Assembly: GCA_945902745.1 (NCBI GenBank)
Contig: CAMDNE010000008.1
Span: 1 to 64,000 of the forward strand
Direction: 5' to 3'
Length of the DNA: 64,000 bases
Source: Chitinophaga pinensis
Lineage (GTDB): Bacteria; Bacteroidota; Bacteroidia; Flavobacteriales_D; Crocinitomicaceae
The notes under the pieces were generated by a model that saw only the letters and a list, made by a program, of their open reading frames with translations, did not search any database and had not been told where the DNA came from. The position numbers and the translations under genes are program-made. Shown piece by piece: positions 18,088 through 26,325 of the stretch (the stretch's first letter is position 1; each line of letters starts with the position of its first letter).

Positions 18088-19338
18088 TTAAACTAATTGT
18101 TCTAATGCGATTTGGAAAGCAGCTTTTGCAATACCAGTTTTTGATGGATTTTTAGCATGTGCCTTTTCAAGCGATGCTTTGATTGTTTCAGATGTATCAT
18201 TAAATATTCCTTCATCTGAAATCACCTTTAAATCATTACTCATTAAATAGGCAAAAACCCGCGCCATTCCGCAATTAGAAATGAAATCAGGAATGATAGA
18301 AATTGAATTATCTGCTTTATCTGCAATTGGTCCGAAGAAAATTTGTGGATCAGCAAAAGGTACATTTGCACCTGATGATATAACTTCAATTCCTCCAGCT
18401 ATCATTCTATTTAATTGATCTTCCGTAATCATTCTTGAACCAGCGCAAGGAATAAAGACTTCTGCTTTTAAATCCCAAATTCGAGCATTCATATCGTCAT
18501 AACTAATCAAGTTAGGATGAGATAATTCATTACCGTTCTTGTTTAAGAATAATTCAGTTATTTCTTCTAATGAAAATCCTTCTTCATTAATCAATCCACC
18601 AACTCGGTCAATAATTCCAACAATTTTAGCTCCTTGTTGAGCAAGGTAAAAAGCTCCTGCAGAACCTACATTTCCCCAGCCTTGAACAATAACTTTTTTA
18701 CCAACAACAGAAGGTGTTACTGAGCTTGTAGAAGCACCCCAGATGGAGTAATAATGTTTTATTGATTGCGCTACACCATATCCTGTTATCATGTCTGCAA
18801 CAACATATTTACGAGAAACACTTGGGGAGAAATTTTCATCTTCGATAACTTTTAAAACTCCTTGACGTAACTGACCAATTCTATTGATTTTTTGTGCTTC
18901 TCTTGGTTGAAAATGACCATTAAAAACACCTTCTTGCGGATGCCAAACACCACAATCTTCAGTAATTGGAATAACTTCATGTATTTCATCAACATTTAAA
19001 TCACCACCCGTTCCATAATAATGTTTCAATAATGGCGTAACTGCTGCGTACCATCTTCTCAAAACGCCTTCTTTTCGTGGATCTTTTGGATCGAAGTTAA
19101 TTCCAGATTTTGCACCGCCAATTGCTGGTCCAGCCACAGTGAATTTTACTTCCATTGTTTTAGCAAGAGATTCTACTTCCCTTTTATCTAGCCCAACACG
19201 CATACGTGTTCCGCCACCAGCTGCACCACCTCTTAAAGAATTGATTACAACCCAACCTTCAGCATCAGTTTCTGGATCTTTCCATTCAAATACTATTTCT
19301 GGTCGTTTGTTTTCAAATTTTGCTAATAAATCTTTCAT
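18088..19338 (-). CDS. Glu/Leu/Phe/Val dehydrogenase
   Basis: The start was placed at the ATG at 19338 (MKDLLAKFENK), giving 416 residues; an ATG 36 bp upstream is also in frame but adds no conserved sequence. The N-terminal domain has GGAAGGGTRMR and the catalytic-type lysine segment AIGGAKSGINFDPKD. The C-terminal Rossmann domain has GWGNVGSAGAFYLAQQGAKIVGIID. The enzyme reversibly deaminates an amino acid to its 2-oxo acid with NAD(P)H. Glutamate versus branched-chain specificity cannot be settled by eye, so no symbol is given. nhaD follows 4 bp downstream. Confidence 0.9.
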   Translation of the reverse strand: MKDLLAKFENKRPEIVFEWKDPETDAEGWVVINSLRGGAAGGGTRMRVGLDKREVESLAKTMEVKFTVAGPAIGGAKSGINFDPKDPRKEGVLRRWYAAVTPLLKHYYGTGGDLNVDEIHEVIPITEDCGVWHPQEGVFNGHFQPREAQKINRIGQLRQGVLKVIEDENFSPSVSRKYVVADMITGYGVAQSIKHYYSIWGASTSSVTPSVVGKKVIVQGWGNVGSAGAFYLAQQGAKIVGIIDRVGGLINEEGFSLEEITELFLNKNGNELSHPNLISYDDMNARIWDLKAEVFIPCAGSRMITEDQLNRMIAGGIEVISSGANVPFADPQIFFGPIADKADNSISIIPDFISNCGMARVFAYLMSNDLKVISDEGIFNDTSETIKASLEKAHAKNPSKTGIAKAAFQIALEQLV

Positions 19339-19440
19339 CTTTAAAATGGGGTTTTGAGAGCGCAAAGTTAACAAACATATTAATTTCTACACCGAAGTAA
19401 TTCAATTTTTAAATTGAAAAGTAAAGTTGCTTTTTTGAAA

Positions 19441-20517
19441 TTAGTAACCTGGAACATGAAGTACACCACAAATTGTGTCTTGTTTCGCTCCGGTAACAGT
19501 TGCAATCGAATTTGGACGTTTTTCAAGGTACAAAGCTCCCAAATAGGCAAATACAATTGCTTCTTTGAAATCAATGATTTTTTCTTCTGGCAAAATAACT
19601 TTTCCGCTAAAATAATGTTCAATGCGCGAAATGAGAAATTTATTTTTAGCACCTCCTCCCGTAATCAAAACACTTTTCACATGTGTTTCATTAAGTTTTT
19701 GACTGATTTGGATTGCTTCATGTTCTACAACAGTGCGAAGATTATTTTCAATTTCTTTATCGAATTTCAAAAGTGGATAAAAGGATTCTTCTAGCCATTC
19801 GGTTCCCAATGATTTTGGGCCATCTAACTGGTAATAGTCTAACGAATTCAATAAATCCAAAAGAAAGAAATTAATTTCGCCAGACTCAGCCATTTCTCCA
19901 TTTGAGTCATAGGAAAGACCTTTTGCAGCAGCAAGTTTATTCAAAGGTAAATTCCCTGGACAAAGATCATATGCAATAATAGCGCTTCCTTTTTTGTAAC
20001 TGAAATTCGCAAATCCACCAATGTTTAAAAATGCTTCGGCTTGTGCATTGAACAATCCGAAATCACCAATTGGAACTAATGGCGCTCCTTGTCCTCCAGC
20101 TATGACGTCACGGGTCCTGAAATCATTAATTACATCAATAGCCGTTAAATAGGAGAGTGTAGATCCACAACCAATTTGTAAAGTAAAGCCATTTTTTGGT
20201 TGATGTAAAATTGTTTGACCGTGGCTGGCAATCGCTCTTATGGATTTTTTATTTATTTTATTCTTACCGATAAATTGGTTGACGCATTTTGCAAAAAAAG
20301 CACCTAGTTCCTTGTCTAGCATGAGCAATGACTGAACAGAAAAATCTGGAGCATCAACTAATTTTTGTTTTAAATCGTTTGGTATTTCAATAGTTGAATA
20401 ATTCAAAAGGTTAAAACTATCTTGCTTCTCAGAATCTAAATTAAATTCAACATGTGCAATATCTAGTCCATCTAGTGATGTTCCAGACATTAATCCAATA
20501 ATTTCGAATGTATTCAT
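19441..20517 (-). CDS. anmK: Anhydro-N-acetylmuramic acid kinase
   Basis: Starting at the ATG at 20517 gives 358 residues opening with MNTFEIIGLMSGTSLDGLDI, the ATP-binding signature of AnmK; the longer frame adds only a basic, unconserved leader. Other family blocks are SHGQTILHQP, FRTRDVIAGGQGAPLVP, LNIGGFANFS and VLITGGGAKN. AnmK opens the anhydro ring and phosphorylates anhMurNAc from peptidoglycan turnover to MurNAc-6-phosphate in the cytosol. The gene is divergent from an acyl-CoA dehydrogenase across 78 bp. No other recycling gene is adjacent. Confidence 0.93.
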   Translation of the reverse strand: MNTFEIIGLMSGTSLDGLDIAHVEFNLDSEKQDSFNLLNYSTIEIPNDLKQKLVDAPDFSVQSLLMLDKELGAFFAKCVNQFIGKNKINKKSIRAIASHGQTILHQPKNGFTLQIGCGSTLSYLTAIDVINDFRTRDVIAGGQGAPLVPIGDFGLFNAQAEAFLNIGGFANFSYKKGSAIIAYDLCPGNLPLNKLAAAKGLSYDSNGEMAESGEINFFLLDLLNSLDYYQLDGPKSLGTEWLEESFYPLLKFDKEIENNLRTVVEHEAIQISQKLNETHVKSVLITGGGAKNKFLISRIEHYFSGKVILPEEKIIDFKEAIVFAYLGALYLEKRPNSIATVTGAKQDTICGVLHVPGY

Positions 20518-20595
20518 GTTTTTTAAGATGAAAAATAAAATTATTACTTTAAATTTGTAACAAGGCAAGATATAAATAAAAACAAAATATACATC

Positions 20596-21738
20596 ATGAA
20601 TTTTGAATTAACTGAAGAACAATTATCTGTTAAAGAAGCAGCAAGAGATTTTGCACAAAATGTTTTGAAACCTGGTGTAATTGAACGAGATAGAGATCAA
20701 AAATTTCCAACTGAAGAGATTAAACAGTTAGGGGAATTAGGTTTTATGGGTATGATGGTTTCCCCAGAATACGGCGGAAGTGGCATGGATACTTTATCCT
20801 ACGTATTAGCAATGGAAGAAATTTCTAAAGTTGATGCTTCTACAAGCGTATGTATGTCAGTTAATAATTCTTTGGTATGTTGGGGATTAGATAAATATGG
20901 TTCGGAAGAGCAAAAACAAAAATATTTAATTCCGCTTGCTAAAGGTGAGAAAATTGGTGCTTTCTGTTTGTCAGAGCCAGAAGCAGGTTCAGATGCAACA
21001 TCACAGAGAACTACTGCTTTTGACATGGGCGATCATTATTTAATGAATGGAACAAAAAACTGGATTACAAATGGTTCTTCTGCTTCTGTTTACTTGGTTA
21101 TTGCTCAAACGGATGTTGCAGCTGGTCATAAAGGTATTAATGCTTTTATTATCGAAAGAGGAATGGAAGGCTTCATCGTTGGAGCCAAAGAGGATAAGAT
21201 GGGAATTAGAGGAAGTGATACGCATACATTGATGTTTACGGATGTTAAAGTTCCTAAAGAAAATAGAATTGGTGAAGATGGTTTCGGATTCACATTTGCA
21301 ATGAAAGTGCTTTCTGGTGGTAGAATAGGAATTGCAGCTCAAGCATTAGGTATTGCCGGAGGAGCGTTAGAATTATCATTGGCTTACTCGAAAGAAAGAA
21401 AAGCATTTGGCAAAGAAATTAGTAAACATCAAGCAATCGCCTTCAAATTAGCGGATATGGCAACTGATATTGAAGCGGCAAAACTTTTAGTTTATCGGTC
21501 TGCTTTAGATAAAGATATGGGAAGAAATTATGACCAATCGAGTGCCATGGCAAAATTATATGCTTCTAAAGTTGCAATGGAACATACGGTTGAAGCAGTT
21601 CAGATTCATGGTGGATACGGATATGTGAAAGAATACCATGTTGAACGTTTAATGCGTGACGCAAAAATTACTCAAATTTATGAGGGTACTTCTGAAGTTC
21701 AGAAAATTGTAATTTCTAGAAACCTTCTAAAAGGTTAA
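20596..21738 (+). CDS. Acyl-CoA dehydrogenase (short/branched-chain type)
   Basis: The 380-residue protein has the full three-domain family layout. FCLSEPEAGSDATSQ and NGTKNWITNGSSA are FAD and substrate-loop motifs. GRIGIAAQALGIAGGALELSL and KERKAFGKEISKHQAIAFKLADM form the helical C-domain. IYEGTSEVQKIVISRNLL contains the Glu that acts as catalytic base in short- and branched-chain members. It oxidises acyl-CoA to enoyl-CoA, passing electrons to ETF. Closest in style are butyryl-CoA dehydrogenases, but chain length is not certain. A -7-like TAAATTTG lies at 20550-20557, and a strong terminator follows the stop. Confidence 0.92.
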   Translation: MNFELTEEQLSVKEAARDFAQNVLKPGVIERDRDQKFPTEEIKQLGELGFMGMMVSPEYGGSGMDTLSYVLAMEEISKVDASTSVCMSVNNSLVCWGLDKYGSEEQKQKYLIPLAKGEKIGAFCLSEPEAGSDATSQRTTAFDMGDHYLMNGTKNWITNGSSASVYLVIAQTDVAAGHKGINAFIIERGMEGFIVGAKEDKMGIRGSDTHTLMFTDVKVPKENRIGEDGFGFTFAMKVLSGGRIGIAAQALGIAGGALELSLAYSKERKAFGKEISKHQAIAFKLADMATDIEAAKLLVYRSALDKDMGRNYDQSSAMAKLYASKVAMEHTVEAVQIHGGYGYVKEYHVERLMRDAKITQIYEGTSEVQKIVISRNLLKG

Positions 21739-21754
21739 TAAATATTAGAAAGAG

Positions 21755-21788
21755 AAAAGGAGCTTAATTTATTGAGCTCCTTTTTTTT
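21755..21788. terminator. Terminator between the convergent acyl-CoA dehydrogenase and murF genes
   Basis: A 10-bp stem AAAAGGAGCT/AGCTCCTTTT with a 10-nt loop is followed by eight T on the plus strand. The A-run on the other side gives a weaker T tract for murF on the minus strand. Confidence 0.85.
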
Positions 21789-21789
21789 G

Positions 21790-23073
21790 TTATAAACTTT
21801 CTTCTAACGTTTCAAGACCTATTCCTCGTGATCCTTTGAGTAAAATCAATTTATTCGTAATTGGATTTTCCTTTAAATAGATCAAAGCATCATTTTTATG
21901 CTCGAATTGTTTGATAAATGCATCAGATTTTATTGCATTAAAAAGTGGTCCAACAGAATAACCTTTTAATCCGAGTTGTTTTACCAATTCAGCTATTTGA
22001 AAGTGTTCTTCATTCGAGTCAACTCCAAGCTCTAACATATCACCTATAATGAGTATTTTATCTTCATTGTTGATCATTGAAAAACTTTCGATAGCAGATC
22101 TCATACTTGATGGATTTGCATTATAACAGTCTAATATTAATGTGTTATTTTCAGTTTTTTTAACTTGAGATCTATTGTTATCTGGAGAATAGCTGGAAAT
22201 TGCATGATTTATTTTTTCTTCTGGGACTTCAAATAGAATTCCAAACGAAATTGCTGCTAAAAAATTATAATAATTGTATTTCCCAATCATATTCGTCTGA
22301 ATAGTAGGGGAGACGTAACCATCTTTTTTCCATTTAAGCTGAACAAAAGGTGATAAACCAATTAATTCACCTTGAATTTGTGAATCGGAAGTTGAACCAA
22401 ATGATAGTGTCTGAGTTTCTAAGGGAAGATTCGTTTTTAAGATGTCATCATCACTATTGTAAACTATAATACCGCCATTGGTTGCAACTGAAGTATATAG
22501 TTCCTTTTTAGTTTTTAAAACTCCTTCAAAATTGATAAATCCTTCTAAATGGGCTTTTCCAATATTGGTGATAATTCCGTAATTAGGAAGAGCAATAGTA
22601 CATAATTCTTCGATGTCCTTGAATTTATTTGCGCCCATCTCAATGATTGCAATTTCATGTTCCTCTTTTAAATTTAAAAGAGTTAATGGAACTCCAATAT
22701 GATTATTAAAATTTCCTTTAGTCGAGAGAACGTTATATTTTTCTGACAACACGCAATTAATTAATTCTTTGGTGCTTGTTTTCCCATTACTTCCTGTTAT
22801 GCCAATAATTGGAATGTTGAATTTATTTCGATGAAAAGTTGCTAGTTTTTGCAAATAGACCAAAGAGTCGGGAACATAAAAAATAGCATCGTTTGTTTTA
22901 TAGTGTTCTTCATCAACAATTACATATTTAGCTCCTGCTTCAATTGCTTGCGTGGCAAATGTATTTCCGTTAAAATTTGCTCCTTTCAAACAAATGAATA
23001 AACAATCTTTGTTGATGTTTCTGGTGTCGGTGCATACACCTGTTGTTTCATAAAATAAATTAAACAACTTCAT
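21790..23073 (-). CDS. murF: UDP-N-acetylmuramoyl-tripeptide--D-alanyl-D-alanine ligase
   Basis: The 427-residue product has the three Mur-ligase domains. DTRNINKDCLFICLKGANFNG is the N-terminal UDP-binding block. The P-loop is GITGSNGKTSTKE (91-103). AIIEMGANKFKDIEELC and ITNIGKAHLEGF are central-domain motifs, and LDCYNANPSSMRSAIESF is the C-terminal MurF block. It adds D-Ala-D-Ala to the UDP-MurNAc-tripeptide in the cytosol. It lies downstream of gldJ, but a terminator separates them and murF must use its own start signals. The murF-gldJ neighbourhood recurs in other Flavobacteriia. Confidence 0.94.
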   Translation of the reverse strand: MKLFNLFYETTGVCTDTRNINKDCLFICLKGANFNGNTFATQAIEAGAKYVIVDEEHYKTNDAIFYVPDSLVYLQKLATFHRNKFNIPIIGITGSNGKTSTKELINCVLSEKYNVLSTKGNFNNHIGVPLTLLNLKEEHEIAIIEMGANKFKDIEELCTIALPNYGIITNIGKAHLEGFINFEGVLKTKKELYTSVATNGGIIVYNSDDDILKTNLPLETQTLSFGSTSDSQIQGELIGLSPFVQLKWKKDGYVSPTIQTNMIGKYNYYNFLAAISFGILFEVPEEKINHAISSYSPDNNRSQVKKTENNTLILDCYNANPSSMRSAIESFSMINNEDKILIIGDMLELGVDSNEEHFQIAELVKQLGLKGYSVGPLFNAIKSDAFIKQFEHKNDALIYLKENPITNKLILLKGSRGIGLETLEESL

Positions 23074-23085
23074 GATTTTTATATT

Positions 23086-23114
23086 AAAAAAAAGCCCGCT
23101 TTAGACGGGCTTTT
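23086..23114 (-). terminator. Intrinsic terminator of gldJ
   Basis: On the minus strand the stem AAAGCCCG/CGGGCTTT with a 7-nt loop is followed by a T-run. It lies 7 bp past the gldJ stop and ahead of murF. Confidence 0.85.
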
Positions 23115-23120
23115 CATTAT

Positions 23121-25130
23121 TTAATGTGATTTTTTCTTTTTCTTTTTACCGTAGTTCATTCCGGTAGGACTTCCAACTCGATCCATTGCGCAACGGAATC
23201 CAATCGCATCAGTAGATCTATCTTCGTCTAAGTAACGTCTGTTTCCAGCTGCTAACCAGTAAGCTCTATCTTTCCAAGAACCACCTTTGTACACTCTTGA
23301 TTTATCAGACACTAAAGATGTTGGCCATGAAGTTCTTCCAATTGGTTTGATTGGTGAACCGTCTAATCCAAATTCTTCATGTTCACTTTGATACATGATC
23401 AAATTAGGGTCACGACTTGCTTGGTTAATTCCATTTTTAACATCATCATTAGCGAAGTAGATTGAACTTTCAATATCACCATCTAAATAATCGATGTAGT
23501 CATCTCTTCTGTAATTCAAACGTCCAATGTTTTCTTCTTCTGTTACATTTCTGTATTTCAATTTACCTGGAGTATCTTGAATGAAATCATTGAATCCTTC
23601 ACGTAACATTGAAATAATTTCAAATGCATACTCTTCTCCATCTGGACCAGTTCTAATTGCATCAGCGAACAGTGTCCCAAATAATTCGTCTTGAATTAAT
23701 GCAGAAGCTTCTGTATCATATTTATCATTTTTATACCCAATCGCTTTATCGAGAATACCATTTATTTTGCGTAAAAGACTTAATTCCATTGAATCCTTTA
23801 CACTTTTATGTGAAACATAGAATGGGTCTGGAGCATAACCTCTTCGAGAAGGGTTACGAGAAGATACATTAGCCGCTAATCCAACAGGGATAATTGTATC
23901 ATTTGGATCATGTTTATCTGCAGAGATACGTTGGTAACGAATTCTTTCAAATTCATTCAAGTATTCTTTCATTCCATGAACGTCATAAGAAACTTGTTGA
24001 TTCTTGATATCAATTACACCTTCGTTATTCAATAATTTTGTTTTAAAGACATTTCCTCTAAAAGGTCTAAATTCATCAAAATCTTCAGAAGAAAGTGGAC
24101 GATAAACATCTAATACCCACTCAGAAACGTTTCCTGCCATATGGTATAAACCATAATCATTTGGCCAATAAGACTCAACTGGAGCAGTTACATCAGCACC
24201 GTCATTTAAATTTCCAGCAACTCCCATATAATCACCACGTCCTCTAACGAAGTTAGCACGAATAGTACCTTGGAATTGTTCATCATCATTACGAACCCAG
24301 TGTCCGTTCCAAGGATAAATTCTTCTGTCAGACATGTTCTCAGTTCCTTCTTGTAAGTTTCCAATCAATCCAGATGCAGCAAATTCCCATTCAGCTTCAG
24401 TTGGTAGACGGTAACGCGGCAATAGAATTCCATCTTCCATGCGCACGATACGTGTGCCTAATTTCTTACCTTGAACGTTTGATGGATTTAAATCTTGTAC
24501 ATTTCGAACAACAGCTTCTTCATATTGACCAGCATAATAAGATTCTGTATTAAATGTGTTTTCATCACGTTGATCAACATTCCAAGCTAATACACCTTCA
24601 CGAACTAAAATATATTCATTCACACGGTCAGATCTCCATTTACAGAAGTCATTTGCTTGTAACCAAGAAACTCCAACTACTGGGTAATCTCTATAAGCAG
24701 GGTGTCTTAAGTAATAATCAACGAATTTTTCATTGAAACCAAGTGGTGATCTCCAACATAATGTATCTGGTAAAGCATTTTTCTGAACCATCGGGTATGT
24801 TTCATACGCTCTAGAAATCCAATAAAGATATTCTAACCATTGAAAATTTGTAACCTCAGTTTGATCCATGTAGAATGAAGAAACAGTAACCTTCGTAGCA
24901 CGGTTATTCCAATCATACATAACATCTTGTTCAGATCTACCCATTGTAAATGTTCCGCCTTCAACAAGAAGTAAACCTGGACCAGTTTCCTGATCTAAGA
25001 ATGGTACTTTTTGAAAACCACCTACTTTCGGATTGTTGTAATCCCAGCCTGTAGTATTTGAAGCTTCACGAGCACAAGAGGCAATAACAACTCCTCCAAG
25101 CACAACTGCAACGAATTTTATCAACTTCAT
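23121..25130 (-). CDS. gldJ: Gliding motility/T9SS lipoprotein GldJ
   Basis: The ATG at 25130 gives 669 residues with a clean lipoprotein signal (Cys19 in VVIASC); two upstream in-frame ATGs add only a basic leader. The mature part opens with the GldJ-type TTGWDYNNPKVGGFQ, then a formylglycine-generating-enzyme-like (FGE-sulfatase) fold. VEGGTFTMGR, DQTEVTNFQWLEYL, YPVVGVSWLQANDFCKW, YRLPTEAEWEFAASG, NVSEWVLDVYR and YKGGSWKDRAYWL mark this fold in split blocks. The tail is Lys-rich (KKKKKKSH). GldJ is needed for gliding and for stability of other Gld components in Flavobacterium. The neighbours porP/sprF, porU and porV support the call. It is longer than the ~560 residues typical of F. johnsoniae GldJ because of inserts between the FGE blocks. 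GldK is the main alternative. Confidence 0.9.
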   Translation of the reverse strand: MKLIKFVAVVLGGVVIASCAREASNTTGWDYNNPKVGGFQKVPFLDQETGPGLLLVEGGTFTMGRSEQDVMYDWNNRATKVTVSSFYMDQTEVTNFQWLEYLYWISRAYETYPMVQKNALPDTLCWRSPLGFNEKFVDYYLRHPAYRDYPVVGVSWLQANDFCKWRSDRVNEYILVREGVLAWNVDQRDENTFNTESYYAGQYEEAVVRNVQDLNPSNVQGKKLGTRIVRMEDGILLPRYRLPTEAEWEFAASGLIGNLQEGTENMSDRRIYPWNGHWVRNDDEQFQGTIRANFVRGRGDYMGVAGNLNDGADVTAPVESYWPNDYGLYHMAGNVSEWVLDVYRPLSSEDFDEFRPFRGNVFKTKLLNNEGVIDIKNQQVSYDVHGMKEYLNEFERIRYQRISADKHDPNDTIIPVGLAANVSSRNPSRRGYAPDPFYVSHKSVKDSMELSLLRKINGILDKAIGYKNDKYDTEASALIQDELFGTLFADAIRTGPDGEEYAFEIISMLREGFNDFIQDTPGKLKYRNVTEEENIGRLNYRRDDYIDYLDGDIESSIYFANDDVKNGINQASRDPNLIMYQSEHEEFGLDGSPIKPIGRTSWPTSLVSDKSRVYKGGSWKDRAYWLAAGNRRYLDEDRSTDAIGFRCAMDRVGSPTGMNYGKKKKKKSH

Positions 25131-25163
25131 ATTTTTGATTTTTATTTTCATTATTTCAATTCG

Positions 25164-25171
25164 CAAATTTA
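25164..25171 (-). promoter_or_regulatory. Candidate -7 box upstream of gldJ
   Basis: The minus strand reads TAAATTTG, matching TAnnTTTG, 34 bp before the gldJ ATG. No TTG is found at the expected distance, so confidence is limited. Confidence 0.35.
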
Positions 25172-25212
25172 GTCCTTAAACGTTCAGGACGAAAAAAGTT
25201 ACATTTTTTTAT

Positions 25213-26181
25213 TTAGAAAGAAGGACACGAAATCGTTTTAAACGAAATTGGTTTCTTTTTACAATTCAAATTAATTCCCATTGAGATTTCATGTGATCCA
25301 CCTGAAACTCCGTTATTCAATTTTGATACAGTTACATCGTAACTATAACCCAATTTAAATTTCCCTGTATTGATACCGATTGTTAAAATAAACGCATCTC
25401 TATTTCTATACCAAGCTCCAACATTAAAAGAACCATATTTAATGTATGTTCCAATACTTAATTCTTGAAAACCATTTTGATATTGGTAAATCACGTTCGG
25501 CATGATTGAAGTAGAATTCGAATATTTTGATTTTGCTCCTAATTGAATCTCAGCTCCCATATGACCAGTAAAACGCATTGGCATTGGTGAATTCCCAATA
25601 ATCATAGATTCATTTGGAGTATTTAAATGGTGAGCAGCAAATCCAGCGAAAAAGTGTTTGTTAAATATTACTGTTCCAGCAGATGCATCAAAGAAACCAC
25701 GTGAACCTCCTCTTGGAACATCACCTGTTGCATAAATAAATCCTCTTCGTGGATCAATCATATCGCCAAAAGTCAATTTATCCCAATCCAATGATTTTTG
25801 ATACCAAGATGCTCTCACACCAAATAACATTTTCCATTTTCTTCCAAGATTCAAATGATAAGAATAAACAATTCCAAGCATTGAAGTTTTAATTGTCCCT
25901 TGGCCTTGTTGGTCATGAGTAGCTAAAACACCGAATCCACCAGAAATGTTTTTGAAATATTGATCGTAAGATGCACTATATGTTACATAATTCCCTGATA
26001 ACTGAGGCCATTCATTACGATAGTTTAATGCAAATCTAGGACAACCAAAAGAACCTGCAAAAGCGGGATTCAAATAGAGTGGATTTGAATAAAACTGCGT
26101 AAACGTTGGGTCCTGAGCACTTACTCCTGCGAATAAGCATAAGAATGAACAAGTAGTTATTAAACGTTTAAATCCTTTCAT
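25213..26181 (-). CDS. PorP/SprF-family T9SS outer-membrane protein
   Basis: The 322-residue protein has a signal peptide ending at GVSAQ. It continues with DPTFTQFYSNPLYLNPAFAGS and ALNYRNEWPQL, the core family signature, and then beta-barrel strands with a short Ser/Cys C-terminus. It is the second PorP/SprF member in the window and sits between gldJ and porU. A general T9SS PorP role is therefore more likely than service to a single cargo. It is separated from gldJ by 82 bp containing a -7-like box and is divergent from porU. Confidence 0.92.
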   Translation of the reverse strand: MKGFKRLITTCSFLCLFAGVSAQDPTFTQFYSNPLYLNPAFAGSFGCPRFALNYRNEWPQLSGNYVTYSASYDQYFKNISGGFGVLATHDQQGQGTIKTSMLGIVYSYHLNLGRKWKMLFGVRASWYQKSLDWDKLTFGDMIDPRRGFIYATGDVPRGGSRGFFDASAGTVIFNKHFFAGFAAHHLNTPNESMIIGNSPMPMRFTGHMGAEIQLGAKSKYSNSTSIMPNVIYQYQNGFQELSIGTYIKYGSFNVGAWYRNRDAFILTIGINTGKFKLGYSYDVTVSKLNNGVSGGSHEISMGINLNCKKKPISFKTISCPSF

Positions 26182-26213
26182 TAGTGTGTGTTAATAGAAC
26201 AACGAAATCTGAC

Positions 26214-26247
26214 CAAAGATAACGCAAATTTTAAATTAAGGTTACAA
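26214..26247 (-). promoter_or_regulatory. Candidate promoter of the porP/sprF gene
   Basis: The minus strand has TTG (26247-26245), a 23-nt spacer and TATCTTTG (26221-26214), 33 bp before the start codon. The -7 box is exact; the spacer is at the long end. Confidence 0.5.
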
Positions 26248-26325
26248 ATATTATAAATCAAACAAAATAATCAAAGTTTTATTACGTTTTTTGTTGAGTT
26301 ATTTTAATCGTTAAGTTATTTAAGA